This document shows, piece by piece, positions 49,662 through 60,725 of a stretch of 64,000 nt of DNA. Source of the stretch: Callaeas wilsoni (taxonomy: Eukaryota > Chordata > Aves > Passeriformes > Callaeidae). The stretch covers positions 62,001 to 126,000 of the forward strand of contig VWPU01017877.1 in NCBI GenBank assembly GCA_013398955.1. The letters run 5' to 3'. A model generated the notes under the pieces. The model had not been told where the DNA came from. It saw only the letters and a list, made by a program, of their open reading frames with translations, and did not search any database. Numbering within the stretch: position 1 is the first letter of the stretch; every line of letters starts with the position of its first letter. A program made the position numbers and the translations under genes.

Positions 49662-52600
49662 GTCTGTACTTTATGTTCCCTTCTTCTCAGGTTTTAGATG
49701 GCAAAGGAGAATTCAAGGTCCTTGTGCTTAATCATGCCTCATGAAAGTAGCTGAGGTGTTCCCAGTCCCTGCAAACACTCTTGCTGCGGTTGTGTCCTGC
49801 TTGGTTGAATCAGCAGTCAATCATCTTCCACACCTATGCCTTTGAGGAAGCAAATAACCCTCAACCCCTTTGTTGCACATCGGCAATATGATTTATTCGC
49901 ACTTTATTGATCCACCTAATGCTCAGTTTAATGCCTGACTGGACAAGTGAGTGTCAGAGAGCAATGAACTAAGGTAGGAAGCAGGTAACTGTAGGAAACA
50001 AGACCTTAATAATAGGGGAGGAGGAACGTGTAGCTCTGAAGGATTTGCAGTTGTTTCTGCAAGTCCCAAGGGCACCCCGGCTGGGACAAGGCCCCCCGTG
50101 CTTGTTTTTGCCCTTCTTTTCCATGACTCAGCTAAGCACGGCCCATTTAACACCCATGGGCTCAGGATGCTAAAGTGGCAACTTTACAATAGATGGATGT
50201 GAGGGCCTCAATTCTCTTCCTGCCTTTAAGCACTTGAATATATTGGCCATCTTCCTCCACCTAATTCCTGACAGCTGCCCAAGCAGGGAACTAGGGCTGC
50301 TCTAAGAAATGAGTTGCACTGACATGAACTCTCTGTAAATGGGAAGTGTTTATTTTCTCAATGCCGGTGCTGTATCAGTTCCCAGCCACTGCAAAGCTGG
50401 CAGTGTCCTGGTTTCAGCTCACTGCTCTCAGCCAGCCCGGAGACTGCCCAGACCCAACCCATCGTTCATCTCATGCTGGCAGGAGGTCAAGGCCAGCCTG
50501 CCATCCTGCCAGTGCCAAACGTGTCAGTGACTTGCAGTTGGGCAGGCTGGGAGGTGTAGCATTGTCTCGAAGAACAATTAGAGCTGGCTGAAATGAGTGG
50601 TCAAGGCAGAGAGGACTCACTTCAAGAAAAATTCCAGTGACTTAGAGGGCGGTGGTTGAACGCACAGAAATACGTGTAGGAGAGCGTGCACGCTCACACG
50701 GTGAGAAGCACGGCCTGGGTAAACGTGCTGCTGGCAGCAGCCTGCAGTGGAGCACTGCTCATGCGTGGCAAAGCCAGGGCAACACAAGCCACTCCAAACA
50801 AATGCTGGGAAACCCTTCTCCTGCCTTGACCTTTTGGAAAATAGGCTCCTAAGCAATTTTATGGTACTTCAGCTCTGTTGAGGCATGCTGTCTTTGGAGA
50901 CAGGGACTACAGAGCTTGGAGCGTATGTGGATATTACAGGGTTCCAAAGGATGTAATGTTCCTTAGAAGTGGTTTAACTCATTTTTTTTCTCTGTGCATG
51001 TCTGAAGGCTGCTGTCAGCCACAGAGACAACGTGGCAACCTCCCAAAACGAAATTTATTAAATGCGTTTTTCTTTGCATGGCAGAGAATGCACGGAGTAT
51101 GTCCCAAGCATCCCTCCAGAAGTGCTTTAAGGGGCATTTTCAAATGCAGAAGGAAAAGGAATGCTTTGATAAGAAAAAAAATTGAACTGAACAGTGGCTG
51201 CTAGAATGTAAATCTTTGGGAAAATAGAGCAGTTGACTGAGATCATACAAGGTCATCTGGTCTGCAAGCTAAACAAGTGGTACTGTAGTGCTGTGCCAAA
51301 AAGCACTCATGGATGTGAATGCAGGCAGTGACCCTTCAGTCTGCACACATTCCTAAAAGTGGTAGCATCTTAGCTAAGCATCCTTTACTTAAAATTAATT
51401 GGAGAAGTAAATAAATACCCCTAAATTCATACTGAGCAAGGTGGAGCCTGGAGGGGTTTGAGACATGTAAACTGATCTAAGCAGATGTACAGTCCTGCTT
51501 CTTCCCTTCCATCTCAGACATGCTGCTCTGTGTTCCTGTGCTCACTCTTGTGCTGTCATTTCAGCTTGGTTTTTCTCGCAGTGAGCTGGTTCAGGTTGCC
51601 AGATTGTCAGAACAGTTTCTGAGCGAGTAGCAGCAGCTCACTGTCAGGGCAGCTGGTGCCAGCACCAGGCTGAGGAAGGGTGTCACCTCCCTTTGGCAGC
51701 AGCTCACCTGCAGTTAGATTCCTTCACTGTAACAAAGCATTGGAAGATTCAGACTGGGCAGAGCTGAAGAACTGCATAGCGTGGAAGGAGCCAAACCCAG
51801 TGCATCCTACCTGTCTCCAGAAGCACACCCAGGGTTGGTTTCAGAGGAAACTGATCAGTTGACTGCAGGAGAGGAGAGAGCCAGCATGTGCAGTAGTGCT
51901 TACTCAGTGTGACCAAGCTGAGAGCCAGGCCCAGGGTACAGCAGAGCAGGGAGCCAACCTGACAGTGCAGGGGTACCCCACTGACTGGCAAGGCTCCTTC
52001 CTTTGGGCTTCCACTTCTCCTGGCTAAGGAAACGCACTAATGACAAAGCTCACCCTTGGTTTCACTACAGGAAAGAGCATCAGCCCAAACCCTGGTGAGC
52101 CCCTTAGGCCTAGGTGGTGGCCAAGAGCATGAAATAGAAGTGGTTGTAACGTGTCTTGCACTTGCTAATGCCACAAAGATGAAAAATGATACTTTGAACA
52201 GCAGGAAGAGAAGTAAGTTCTTCCTAATATAAGGCCTCAGGTAGAAAGATCCTGGTAGAAAGGTCTGAGAGCAATTTTCTGAGCTGTGCTCCTTCGCAAG
52301 TGGAAAGGATCCCAACTGCAACCCTCTTCTAGCTTTTCAGTATTGGTTAAAAACCCCAACTCAAGTAAGATAAAATCCTTGGGCTGAGGCAAACCCTTGA
52401 GTCAGTGCAAATTGCAAAGCCAGAAAAACAGCAAGAATTCTACCGCCTGTGAGCTGGAACAAGCATCTCAAGAGCTGCAGCCAGCCTCTAACCTCGCTCT
52501 GGTCCTGAACATGGTAGGAAACCAGCAGCCATTTCCTCCAACAAACAATCCCAATTAAAGACCAACTAAACACAGTTTCCAATTTACATTCCTAGATTGG

Positions 52601-54453
52601 CAAGAAGATAATCCAAAGTTAGAGAAACTTCTACTGACTGTAAATTCAGTCTCAAAATGAAGCCTGACTACAGATGCCAAAACCCCTTGAGCTCCCTCAA
52701 AGTTCTTTGTAGGAATGCATGCCCAGGTACAGCAGTGTACTCCAGGTAAAATTAATAGAGGCAGCTCTAGTGGTATAAAGGTTAATTAAAGCAGAAACCA
52801 AGTCGAGCTCACAAAAAAAATCTCAGGATGGAAAAGTCTGATGATGATGAAAGGATCAAAGCATGATGGCTTTAGGCTCATAACTTGTCATGCACACTCC
52901 ACTTTTGCCAGCTCCTAAAGACTCACAATTACAATGTAAATCACAGAAGCATTTCTCTTTAAATCCATCACAAAAAGTCCACTGCGTCTGTGACTAACCT
53001 TGTCATAATTATGGAATTTATCCCAGGCCAATTACCTCCCCATCTGCCAACAGATGCAATATAAAAATATGGGATGCATCTGCAGTCCTTGTCACAAGGG
53101 CTCCTCCTCATGAACTCCATTCATCTACTAATAAATGTAATGGGGCGGTCTTCTTAGGGAGACCTTCCAATTTCCTACAGTAGGACAGAAGACAGAGACC
53201 ACACTCCTTAAAAAACCACACAGGCTTGTGAGTTAAGAATTTGAGAAACTGTGACATCTAAGAGGAACAGCTGTAATCACAAATAGTCCTGTGCTATTTC
53301 TGTAGTTTTACTTAAAGATTTAATAGTGCTAAATAAAATGAAAAGCAAAACTCTGGGCTCTGCAAACCTCAACAAATGCTCTGTCTTCTCTGGCATCCAA
53401 GACTAGGGCTGCCAACATTTCTGACCTTATAAATGGAGAGGAGTGGATTGTCCATGAACTTATAAAAATAAAGGGGAGGAAATCTAATTTTAGACACTGT
53501 GGTCCAACATGTTTACTTTAGGATTTCACATGTAACCAATGATGGAAAAATGCTCTGGCTTGTCCTTTGTCTACAGATAAATCTTTGGTATCCAAGTTCA
53601 AAGGTGTGAAACTTCTCTTTGCCCTAATTTTCTTCATTATTGAAAGAGCCCTTTTAAGAACTGCAGTCTCTGAACATGGATGAGAAAGTGCTGTAAGGCA
53701 AACAGTGCCTTTAAAAGTGGCTATGCTGAGAAGACATTGAACCCCTCTTTGTAAAGGGCATCTCATAAAAGGCATTGCACAGGATAACTGGTCCTTTTAT
53801 GGGACAGGAAAACTGTAATTCAAACCAGCGGTTCATGGCAGCTGCCAAAAGGAGCCAAAAAAGAGGAGATAGCCAGACCTCATGCCCTTCCTCACAAACA
53901 TCAGCCATTTATATCAGAAATTCATCCCAGCATTAGGCTTTGGGAACACCTACACTAGCAGTTTTCTACTTTTGCCTCAAGGCTTGAGACCTTTCATCAC
54001 TTCACTCCTGCTCAAAACTCGCTGATCCCTTGGGAAGAAACATTTATATGTGGCGATACACCTCCTTGGCATCAGCAGAGATGCCAGACACTCCCCACTA
54101 CTTCACCCTGCGGTAAAGTTTCCCCAGCACCCACCAAAACTGAGCAATTAGAGCTTAGGCTGCGCAATCAAGTGCTCCAAGCAAGCAGCAAGACTGATAA
54201 AATGAACACGAACACCTCTAACAGTGATGTTCACTCGCAGCACCTCTGTTCTAAAGGGGACTCACAGGGAACACAGGAGGACTCCTTCAGTCCTCTGCTC
54301 TGCACTCCCACTAAGCAAGTCCATCTGCATCAATATCCTTCCCACCATGTGAGAATAAACAAAACTGCTTCTTGTGACCTGGCTTTGCTCAAGTCACTGA
54401 AACAAAAACCTTTAAATGTTAAGAAAGCTCACAATGACACTGCTCTATTACAG
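49662..54453 (+). other. FLT1: FLT1 intron 29
   Basis: A 4.8-kb phase-2 intron, the last in the gene. No CR1, LTR or extra exon was recognised. If exon 29 is read through, the frame stays open for about 22 codons before a TAA near 49,728. Confidence 0.85.
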
Positions 54454-54658
54454 CGTTAAAGGTGCCAGCAGGAGCAAGGAGTCAGTGCTTTCTGGAATAA
54501 CCAAGCCAAGAAGCTTCTGCAGTTTCAGCTGTGACCAGCTCAGTGACTCCAAGCGAAGATACACCTGTGGTTATGCGATGCTGGAGAAAATGAAAGCCAG
54601 CCGTTCTCCTCCTCCTGACTACAACTCTGTTGTCCATTATTCTCAGCCACCAGTTTAA
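54454..54658 (+). CDS. FLT1: FLT1 exon 30: last coding exon and stop
   Basis: This is the coding part of the last exon, 205 bp, after acceptor CTCTATTACAG. It includes SRSKESVLSGITKPRSFCSF and DSKRRYTCGYAMLEKM and ends SPPPDYNSVVHYSQPPV, with TAA at 54656-54658. The two terminal tyrosines (DYNSVVHYS) correspond to human Tyr1327 and Tyr1333, which recruit SH2 proteins. Upstream, human KRRFTYDHAEL has become KRRYTCGYAML, so the Tyr1309-equivalent has shifted and an additional tyrosine is present. Confidence 0.95.
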
Positions 54659-56410
54659 GTACTTCTAGGCCAAGATGTACACATGCAGGTTCTTAAGAAA
54701 TGCTGTCAGTTTAAAGACTTTGACCCAAATGATTTTAATTATCGTAAAACTTAAAAAGTTATAATTGGCTTAATCACAATGATCTGCTTTTCTACAAACT
54801 GCAGCACACATATTCAAAATACAGCAAAACATTATTGCTTAAACCTCAATTTTCCCAAATGCTCAACACCAATAGTTTTCACTAAAAATGCCGAGTGCTT
54901 CCACATCCAGGAAAGCCTAGAAGGCCACTATTATAGCCTCTGCTCAGACTTGGGTCACTGCTGTCCTGATTCAGAGAGGTAGCTGGGAGCCTTAGGGAGC
55001 TGGGAAACTGCACCAGGCACTGAGGTATTTCCATCCTATTGCTGGGGTATGTGTTGTGCTGGAAAATAAGAGATCTTTCAAGAAGACAGAAACTAGAAAC
55101 AGACCACAAACTATATTTTTAATGAAAATTACTTTGAGAAACTTGCGGGAAGGCTGATGCTCTGGGGAAGCTGAATAAGCTAATTGGGGATGGGGCATTA
55201 TATGGATCTTACTGCTCCAGATGGCAAACGCAGTAGGGAGCCTTGCAAGGCAAGAATTTAAAATGTGCTACTAAACACAATTGGCAAGGAGAGAGGAGAA
55301 CTAAGACCAGATCCGGGGCTGTAACAACAGGGAATACGTATCAATTCAGTTTGGACAATCCTGCTGAAATCAAGTAAATACTGAAGTTTTGCGCTTTGTC
55401 AGCAAGCCAACACGCACACACTGGAACCAAACCACAAGCTAGATAGGTTAAAGACAAACTCTGTCCACAAAACCTCACGGACCTTCTAACACTGCACTGA
55501 TTATATTTTATTTATGGGAATCTGTCTGAAAAGACAGGATGGCTACTAGACTGCACATACTTTGATTGATCACTAGAGAGTTTGAAGAGAATAGTTAGAA
55601 ATTACAAGACAATCCATAAAGTTAGGACAGCTTGTCTATGAAGACAGCTAAATTTCCATGTTAAGTTTCCAGGAATAAAAATGTATCATTCATTTGCAAC
55701 ACAGTTTTTTGTAGCATCTCAGAAAGGTTGTGAGTGTTCTTTGCTCCAGAAGTGCTAGGATGCAACCATTCCCTTTCACCTTTGAATGCAGTATTAAAAT
55801 GAGAGTTGGACATTTAACACAGTAGCACTGATATCTGCCAAATCAATTACCGCCCATCTCAGCTTCTTGTGGTCCACTAAAATATGTATTAACTCAAATG
55901 CTACATGTTATATGATCTCTTGATCTCTTAGAATTCAGCTAAAGAGCTGTGAATGTAACCCACTAACAGACCTTAAGGCAAGTGACCTTTCGCATATTTA
56001 CAAATAAAAACTATCTTTGATATTCAAGTAAAATAAATATGTACCACTACTTCTGAGCTAAGCATCTCTGCGCAAGAGATCATCAGCTTTAAGTATCTAT
56101 TGCACTGTCTCTTGTTGGTTAAGTATACTTGACCTTGATTCAAACAAAAGTTTCAGAACTGTTTTGTTACTAGAATTGAGCAAAAATACTTACAGGATGA
56201 TGCATCTCAAAGGACGTGTTTGCACAGTGTAAATATATGAATATGCTTTTTGTGTATAAATATTTAAGAAAACTGGACTACAAAGATTCCTTTTATATGA
56301 ACCCCCAAGTGTCTTCAGATGTGAATAACTCCTATTTTGTCTTGCATTTTCTGTCTTTATATAATGTATTTGACTGCTAAATTCATATAATAAAGTTTGC
56401 TTTTGAAAAA
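54659..56410 (+). other. FLT1: FLT1 3' UTR
   Basis: AT-rich sequence from the stop codon to the first strong cleavage site. Internal AATAAA hexamers at 55674, 56003 and 56032 may give shorter forms. ATTTA-type motifs near 56.2-56.3 kb suggest regulated mRNA stability. The end is inferred from the poly(A) signal at 56389. Confidence 0.75.
56389..56394 (+). terminator. FLT1: FLT1 distal poly(A) signal
   Basis: AATAAA in the context TTCATATAATAAAGTTTGCTT, followed by a GT/T-rich stretch and an A-rich cleavage zone near 56,405-56,412. It is the last good signal before the sequence character changes. The resulting 3' UTR is about 1.75 kb. Confidence 0.7.
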
Positions 56411-57774
56411 ATTCAGAGTTCTGCCAGTGTCAAAGACTGCTGTGGCACATCAGTCAGCACTGGGCAGTACAAACATCTGGCACACATATATCCCACAAGC
56501 TGGTTTTGTGAGCAAAGGAGAACATGGAATCATCAGACAGAAGGCACACTTCTCACACAGCAAAGCAGCTACAGTGACAGACACCAGTCACTGCTCCCTG
56601 TGTGGGTGACATCCCCTAGGCTCAGCATATTTGAGTAGTACTTACTGCTGTCTAGAGGCAAAAATTCAACTCAGCCTCTGGGAGAAGCAAGGTTTCATGG
56701 TGGGGGAAGACAAAGCAGCACATGGACAAACATCCATCCAACCACCCACCATTACTGGTTGCTTCAGCAGCTAGAAGATGCGCAACAAACAAAAGGACAG
56801 CAAACAGAGCTAAGGTGTCCCCAGCAAAGCTGTTCTGAAGCTACTGTGACAGCAGGCAGCACCTTAGGCCTGGGTAGAGAAGAGACTTCTTCAGAGAATC
56901 CCCACATCCCCACCCCATCCATCTGAAGCTGGGGATGCTGCCTCCACAGAGATGTTCAGTCAAGTGCTCTCTGCTAAACAGCATTCGATCATCTGAGGGG
57001 CTCTCCAAGTGCTGGAAGGAAGTGGAGATGAAACTTTCTCTGGCAAAGCAGAACGTAATGGGATCACCAACTGCTGCTGGAGTTGTGCAGCTGTTGCTGC
57101 ACATTACTAAGGAGGAAACTGGAGACTGGATATGTGCATCAATCAGACTTATTGCAGCTTATATAACAACATTTCTAAAACCCTGCAATTTAAGGGATAA
57201 TGACTCCATGTTAAATAGGTGCAGGTACTACTGACAATTTCACGTATATTACACAAAATTTCATCTTTGATAAGCACAGTCAGGATTGGATGTATATAGG
57301 AGATTTTATCCCACCAGCAAACCATCTAACCTTTGCTGGTTAAAAACATAGAAAAAGAATTCCACAAAATGAAGTTGTCATGACTCCACATGCAAATTCT
57401 CAGAGAAATTAATATACTTTGTCACTGAGCAAAAAAGCTCAATAAACATTGAAGTGAGGGTACTTGAGCAGAGGTTTCAAAAGTAGGGCTTATCGAGTAA
57501 AGCAGACTTGATCAAACTGAAGCAGATGGGATACGACTTGAGAGTTAAGGAAATGTGCATTAATACAATTCTAGTGAACAATATCTCTGAGATTTAGGAC
57601 ATCTGATACACTCTCAATGGCAAGCACTAAACACAATTTGTGACTCTGTTTAAACTCCGCATTGCAGACAGAATGAATACAAAAGAAGTACGAGGCAGAA
57701 TGAAATAAAATTCTGGCACCAAAGTTGAAAAGCCCTGGATCCAACTTCAGAACTTCACATTGTCAAAATAAGGC
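56411..57774. other. Intergenic gap between convergent FLT1 and PAN3
   Basis: About 1.36 kb lie between the predicted ends of the two genes. Chance ORFs occur at 56,841-57,234 on both strands, but none resembles a known protein or has conserved motifs. No repeat was recognised. Confidence 0.6.
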
Positions 57775-60584
57775 CACGTTACTTCTGGTATTCTTTATTA
57801 AAAATACTGCTGTACACATGAACAATGAAAACAGGATTAAAGATGAGTAACACATACTGGGATCATGACATTAGAACTTAACATACTGGTGCTTTTTAGG
57901 GGAAGCAGTTGACACCTGAATTACTGAAACAAGGGCAAATCAAAAATACATAGGTACCCTCAACAAAATATTTACAATATAGTAAATACAGCAACAGAAT
58001 TTAAAACAGGTACAAAAATTAAAAAGACCAACATCAGATGATTTCAAAGGTTGTCCCTTCTGTGCTTTTAGCTGTAAAAAATAGGAAGGTCAGAACTAAA
58101 TTTCCCATCTGGGAGGGCACATCCTGGTGACTCTTCTTTTAAATACAGATACACAGTTCTTCCTATGAATGGATCAAACGACAACTTTAGGACAACCTTT
58201 TAAATGGAATTAAAATGGGGTAGAAGGGCTCTCCCCAAAAAAACACCCAAGCTGAACTTCAGACTGTTCAAATCATTCCCAAATACAGACCAAATAAAAT
58301 AAATAAAAAACAAAGCTCAACTTCTTTTTAATTTTATGTATTACCTGACACCAAATATTTTCTGGCTGACATTATGTATGAAAACTTATTAGCTGTCTAC
58401 CTTTTTATTTTTAAACCAAGTCCTGAGGTTACTAGGGGCTGAAGCAAACTGACATTATGCAAATACACACAGGTTTGCAATTTAGACATGTCTTGCAGAG
58501 GGTGTGCTGGTCTAAAAAGGATGAGAATTCAAGCCCTATTTTACCCCTGCCTTACACTTCCACAAAATATTGGTCCACAAATTAAATTTTCAAAGGTTCC
58601 CAAACCCCACAACTGAACAGATGATCCCCTTTCATTTTCAAAGAAAACAATACTGGAAAAAACCTCAGCCCGCTTATAAATTAAGCATTCCATATTTCTT
58701 CTAGAATACAAGTACTTCTTTTTTTGTACAAAAGAATTACAATATGATTTGTCAAAAAACATAGAAAAGACAGCTGCTCTTCCTCAAATACATGAGCTAA
58801 TGATAAAAGACTGTTCTGCATGTTCACTTTTCAAAGTTCCTGTTCTTTTTATATTAAAAAGAACATTCTGGCAACTGTTATCGTTTGAATATTAAACATT
58901 ATGTTCCTTTTAAAATTGCAACAATAATTGATTTTTAAACTCAACAACTGATGCTACCTAATGTGGATTCAACCACATTTTCTAAAATGTGTAAAGCATG
59001 TCCCTAGTCTTCAAAGCTTTCGATGTGAAGAGAGTTGCTTTTTTCTTGATGCAAGTCTCAAGGCGGAGAATCATTTTAAAGCTTATAAAAGTGGACAGAG
59101 AAATATTAAAAACTTCTCTGAAAACTACAAATATTGAGAATTATTAAAATTGATGTCAGTAACATCAGTTGCAAGTGCTTAGAGTCTGTCCTGACCTTTT
59201 GAGTTTCCACATTTTCTTCATGGTGAGCACCCAGTGCTATTAAAACATTCAGTGCTGGGAAAGGATAGATACAGTCTTCACTACTGCTTTAAGAAAGGAA
59301 ATTCCTACATATTTGGCAGTCTTCAGTATCAAAGTGTAGGTGTTTAACTAGAAATCCCATGAATACCCAAGTTTGGAGACAACTGCATGTCCAAAAATTA
59401 GACAGGTAATTGAGGAGCAAAATTCCAGACTTTTGAGACTGAATTACTTCAGGAATATTCATGTGTTGAGTATTAGCAAAAGTAATATTACTTTGGGCTA
59501 AGCAGTGACTGCAAAGGCACAGCAGATCATTATCCCTCCAGATTCAGGCCGTAAAACTTGAAAAGCTCTTGATGCCAGACAACTGCTGTGTTTACTTAAT
59601 CTTCTTTTAACAGTGTCTTTGTATCTGTATCCAGTGTAGCGTACCATAATAAAGCTGTGGTTCAAAGAACAGAACTTTATACAAAAATTATACTGTAAAT
59701 AACCTAAAGCAATACACTCCTGAAACTTCAGGCATTTAAACAATTTCTTAAAAAAAAAAAAATCTGTTAAAAAAATTGCATAAATGTAAATGCTTCTGAC
59801 TACCAGGAAAATGTACAAACAGTTTTTAAAAGGCGCTGGTTGTGTTTAGAGCAAGTTTGATATGCTCCTTAAATTAAAGATGTTTCCCATTATGCTGTTT
59901 TCGTCACTTCGCTTAGACAAAGTTTAAAATCAAATGACAGGGGACTTTCTTTCCTTTTTTTGTCAATTCACCAATACTTCACTTGACTGGCTTTAAAAAG
60001 TTGTTTCTTCGCACATTTCTTTGAGCTAACAGTGGGTGGCATACAGAGCTTGCATACAACACACTTTTACAGAGGTTACAAACTAAACGGTCATTAATAG
60101 AACACAATTTCTATTAAATTATTTACCTGGTCCTTTATGCTATTCTGGGTGCAAATAATATCAAAAATGAATAAATTTTGCTATATCCTCAGTGACAAAA
60201 ATGTATCCCAGAAATGTCCTTGCAAAGAGTTTCCCTTAAGTATACAATGTGGCAAAACTTCAGAGATCAGAAAAGTCTTAAAAAAATTAAAATTAGTGCA
60301 TATACAAGTGGAAAAAATAAAAGTAGGAACATCATGCACCTGATGTGTTCCTTAATCTAAAATAAATTCTTCACAGATAAAGCCTCCAATGGCAGCCTTA
60401 GCTCTAGGATAAGTGAAACATTCTTCCCTTCAAGTAACAGTGTACCTGACTGAAGTGCAAGCAGCTTTGCTCATCTCCTGTTTGTTTCCCAAATGTGAAA
60501 TGAGATGACAACAACAATTCAGCTGTAGTGCAATTTGCTATTGGTTAAGTTCCTCAGCAATGTCCTGCATGCTTTCAGCAAATA
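57775..60584 (-). other. PAN3: PAN3 3' UTR (predicted)
   Basis: AT-rich sequence downstream of the PAN3 stop codon on the minus strand. It runs to a minus-strand AATAAA at 57794-57799, about 2.8 kb. Another minus-strand AATAAA at 58404-58409 could give a shorter form. A 13-base A run (T on the PAN3 strand) lies near 59,750. No transposon was recognised, in keeping with a functional UTR. Confidence 0.6.
57794..57799 (-). terminator. PAN3: PAN3 candidate poly(A) signal
   Basis: The minus strand reads TTTTTAATAAAGAATACC. It is a canonical AATAAA in AT-rich context, with cleavage expected at about 57,770-57,785. The assignment rests on position and hexamer only. Confidence 0.5.
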
Positions 60585-60725
60585 CTACAACTGACCATTT
60601 GCGGCTGCAATCAGTTCTTGAAAAGTATTTTCAAAGCAGCGTTTTAAATCGCTGTAAGTTACCACAAGTACACTCTTCTCATCTCTGGAAATGAGGCTTA
60701 TTTTTTCTGGCACACCAGCATCTAA
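60585..60725 (-). CDS. PAN3: PAN3 last coding exon: C-terminal knob domain end
   Basis: PAN3 is the regulatory subunit of the PAN2-PAN3 cytoplasmic deadenylase. It binds poly(A) and PABP, dimerises through its pseudokinase and coiled coil, and recruits PAN2 through its C-terminal knob domain. On the minus strand the acceptor CTTGTTACAG precedes 141 bp in phase 0. It encodes LDAGVPEKISLISRDEKSVL, then VVTYSDLKRCFENTFQEL and IAAANGQL, and ends TAG at 60585-60587. As far as I recall, this is practically the vertebrate PAN3 C-terminus. The exon follows the 63.7-kb exon in frame (CLNK|LDAG). Confidence 0.93.
   Translation of the reverse strand, partial: LDAGVPEKISLISRDEKSVLVVTYSDLKRCFENTFQELIAAANGQL

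Noticed and set aside
56841..57234. ORFs of 99 aa (+) and 87 aa (-) between FLT1 and PAN3
   Set aside because: No recognisable domain, codon-bias signal or splice structure; they overlap on opposite strands in a non-coding gap, which is what chance ORFs look like.
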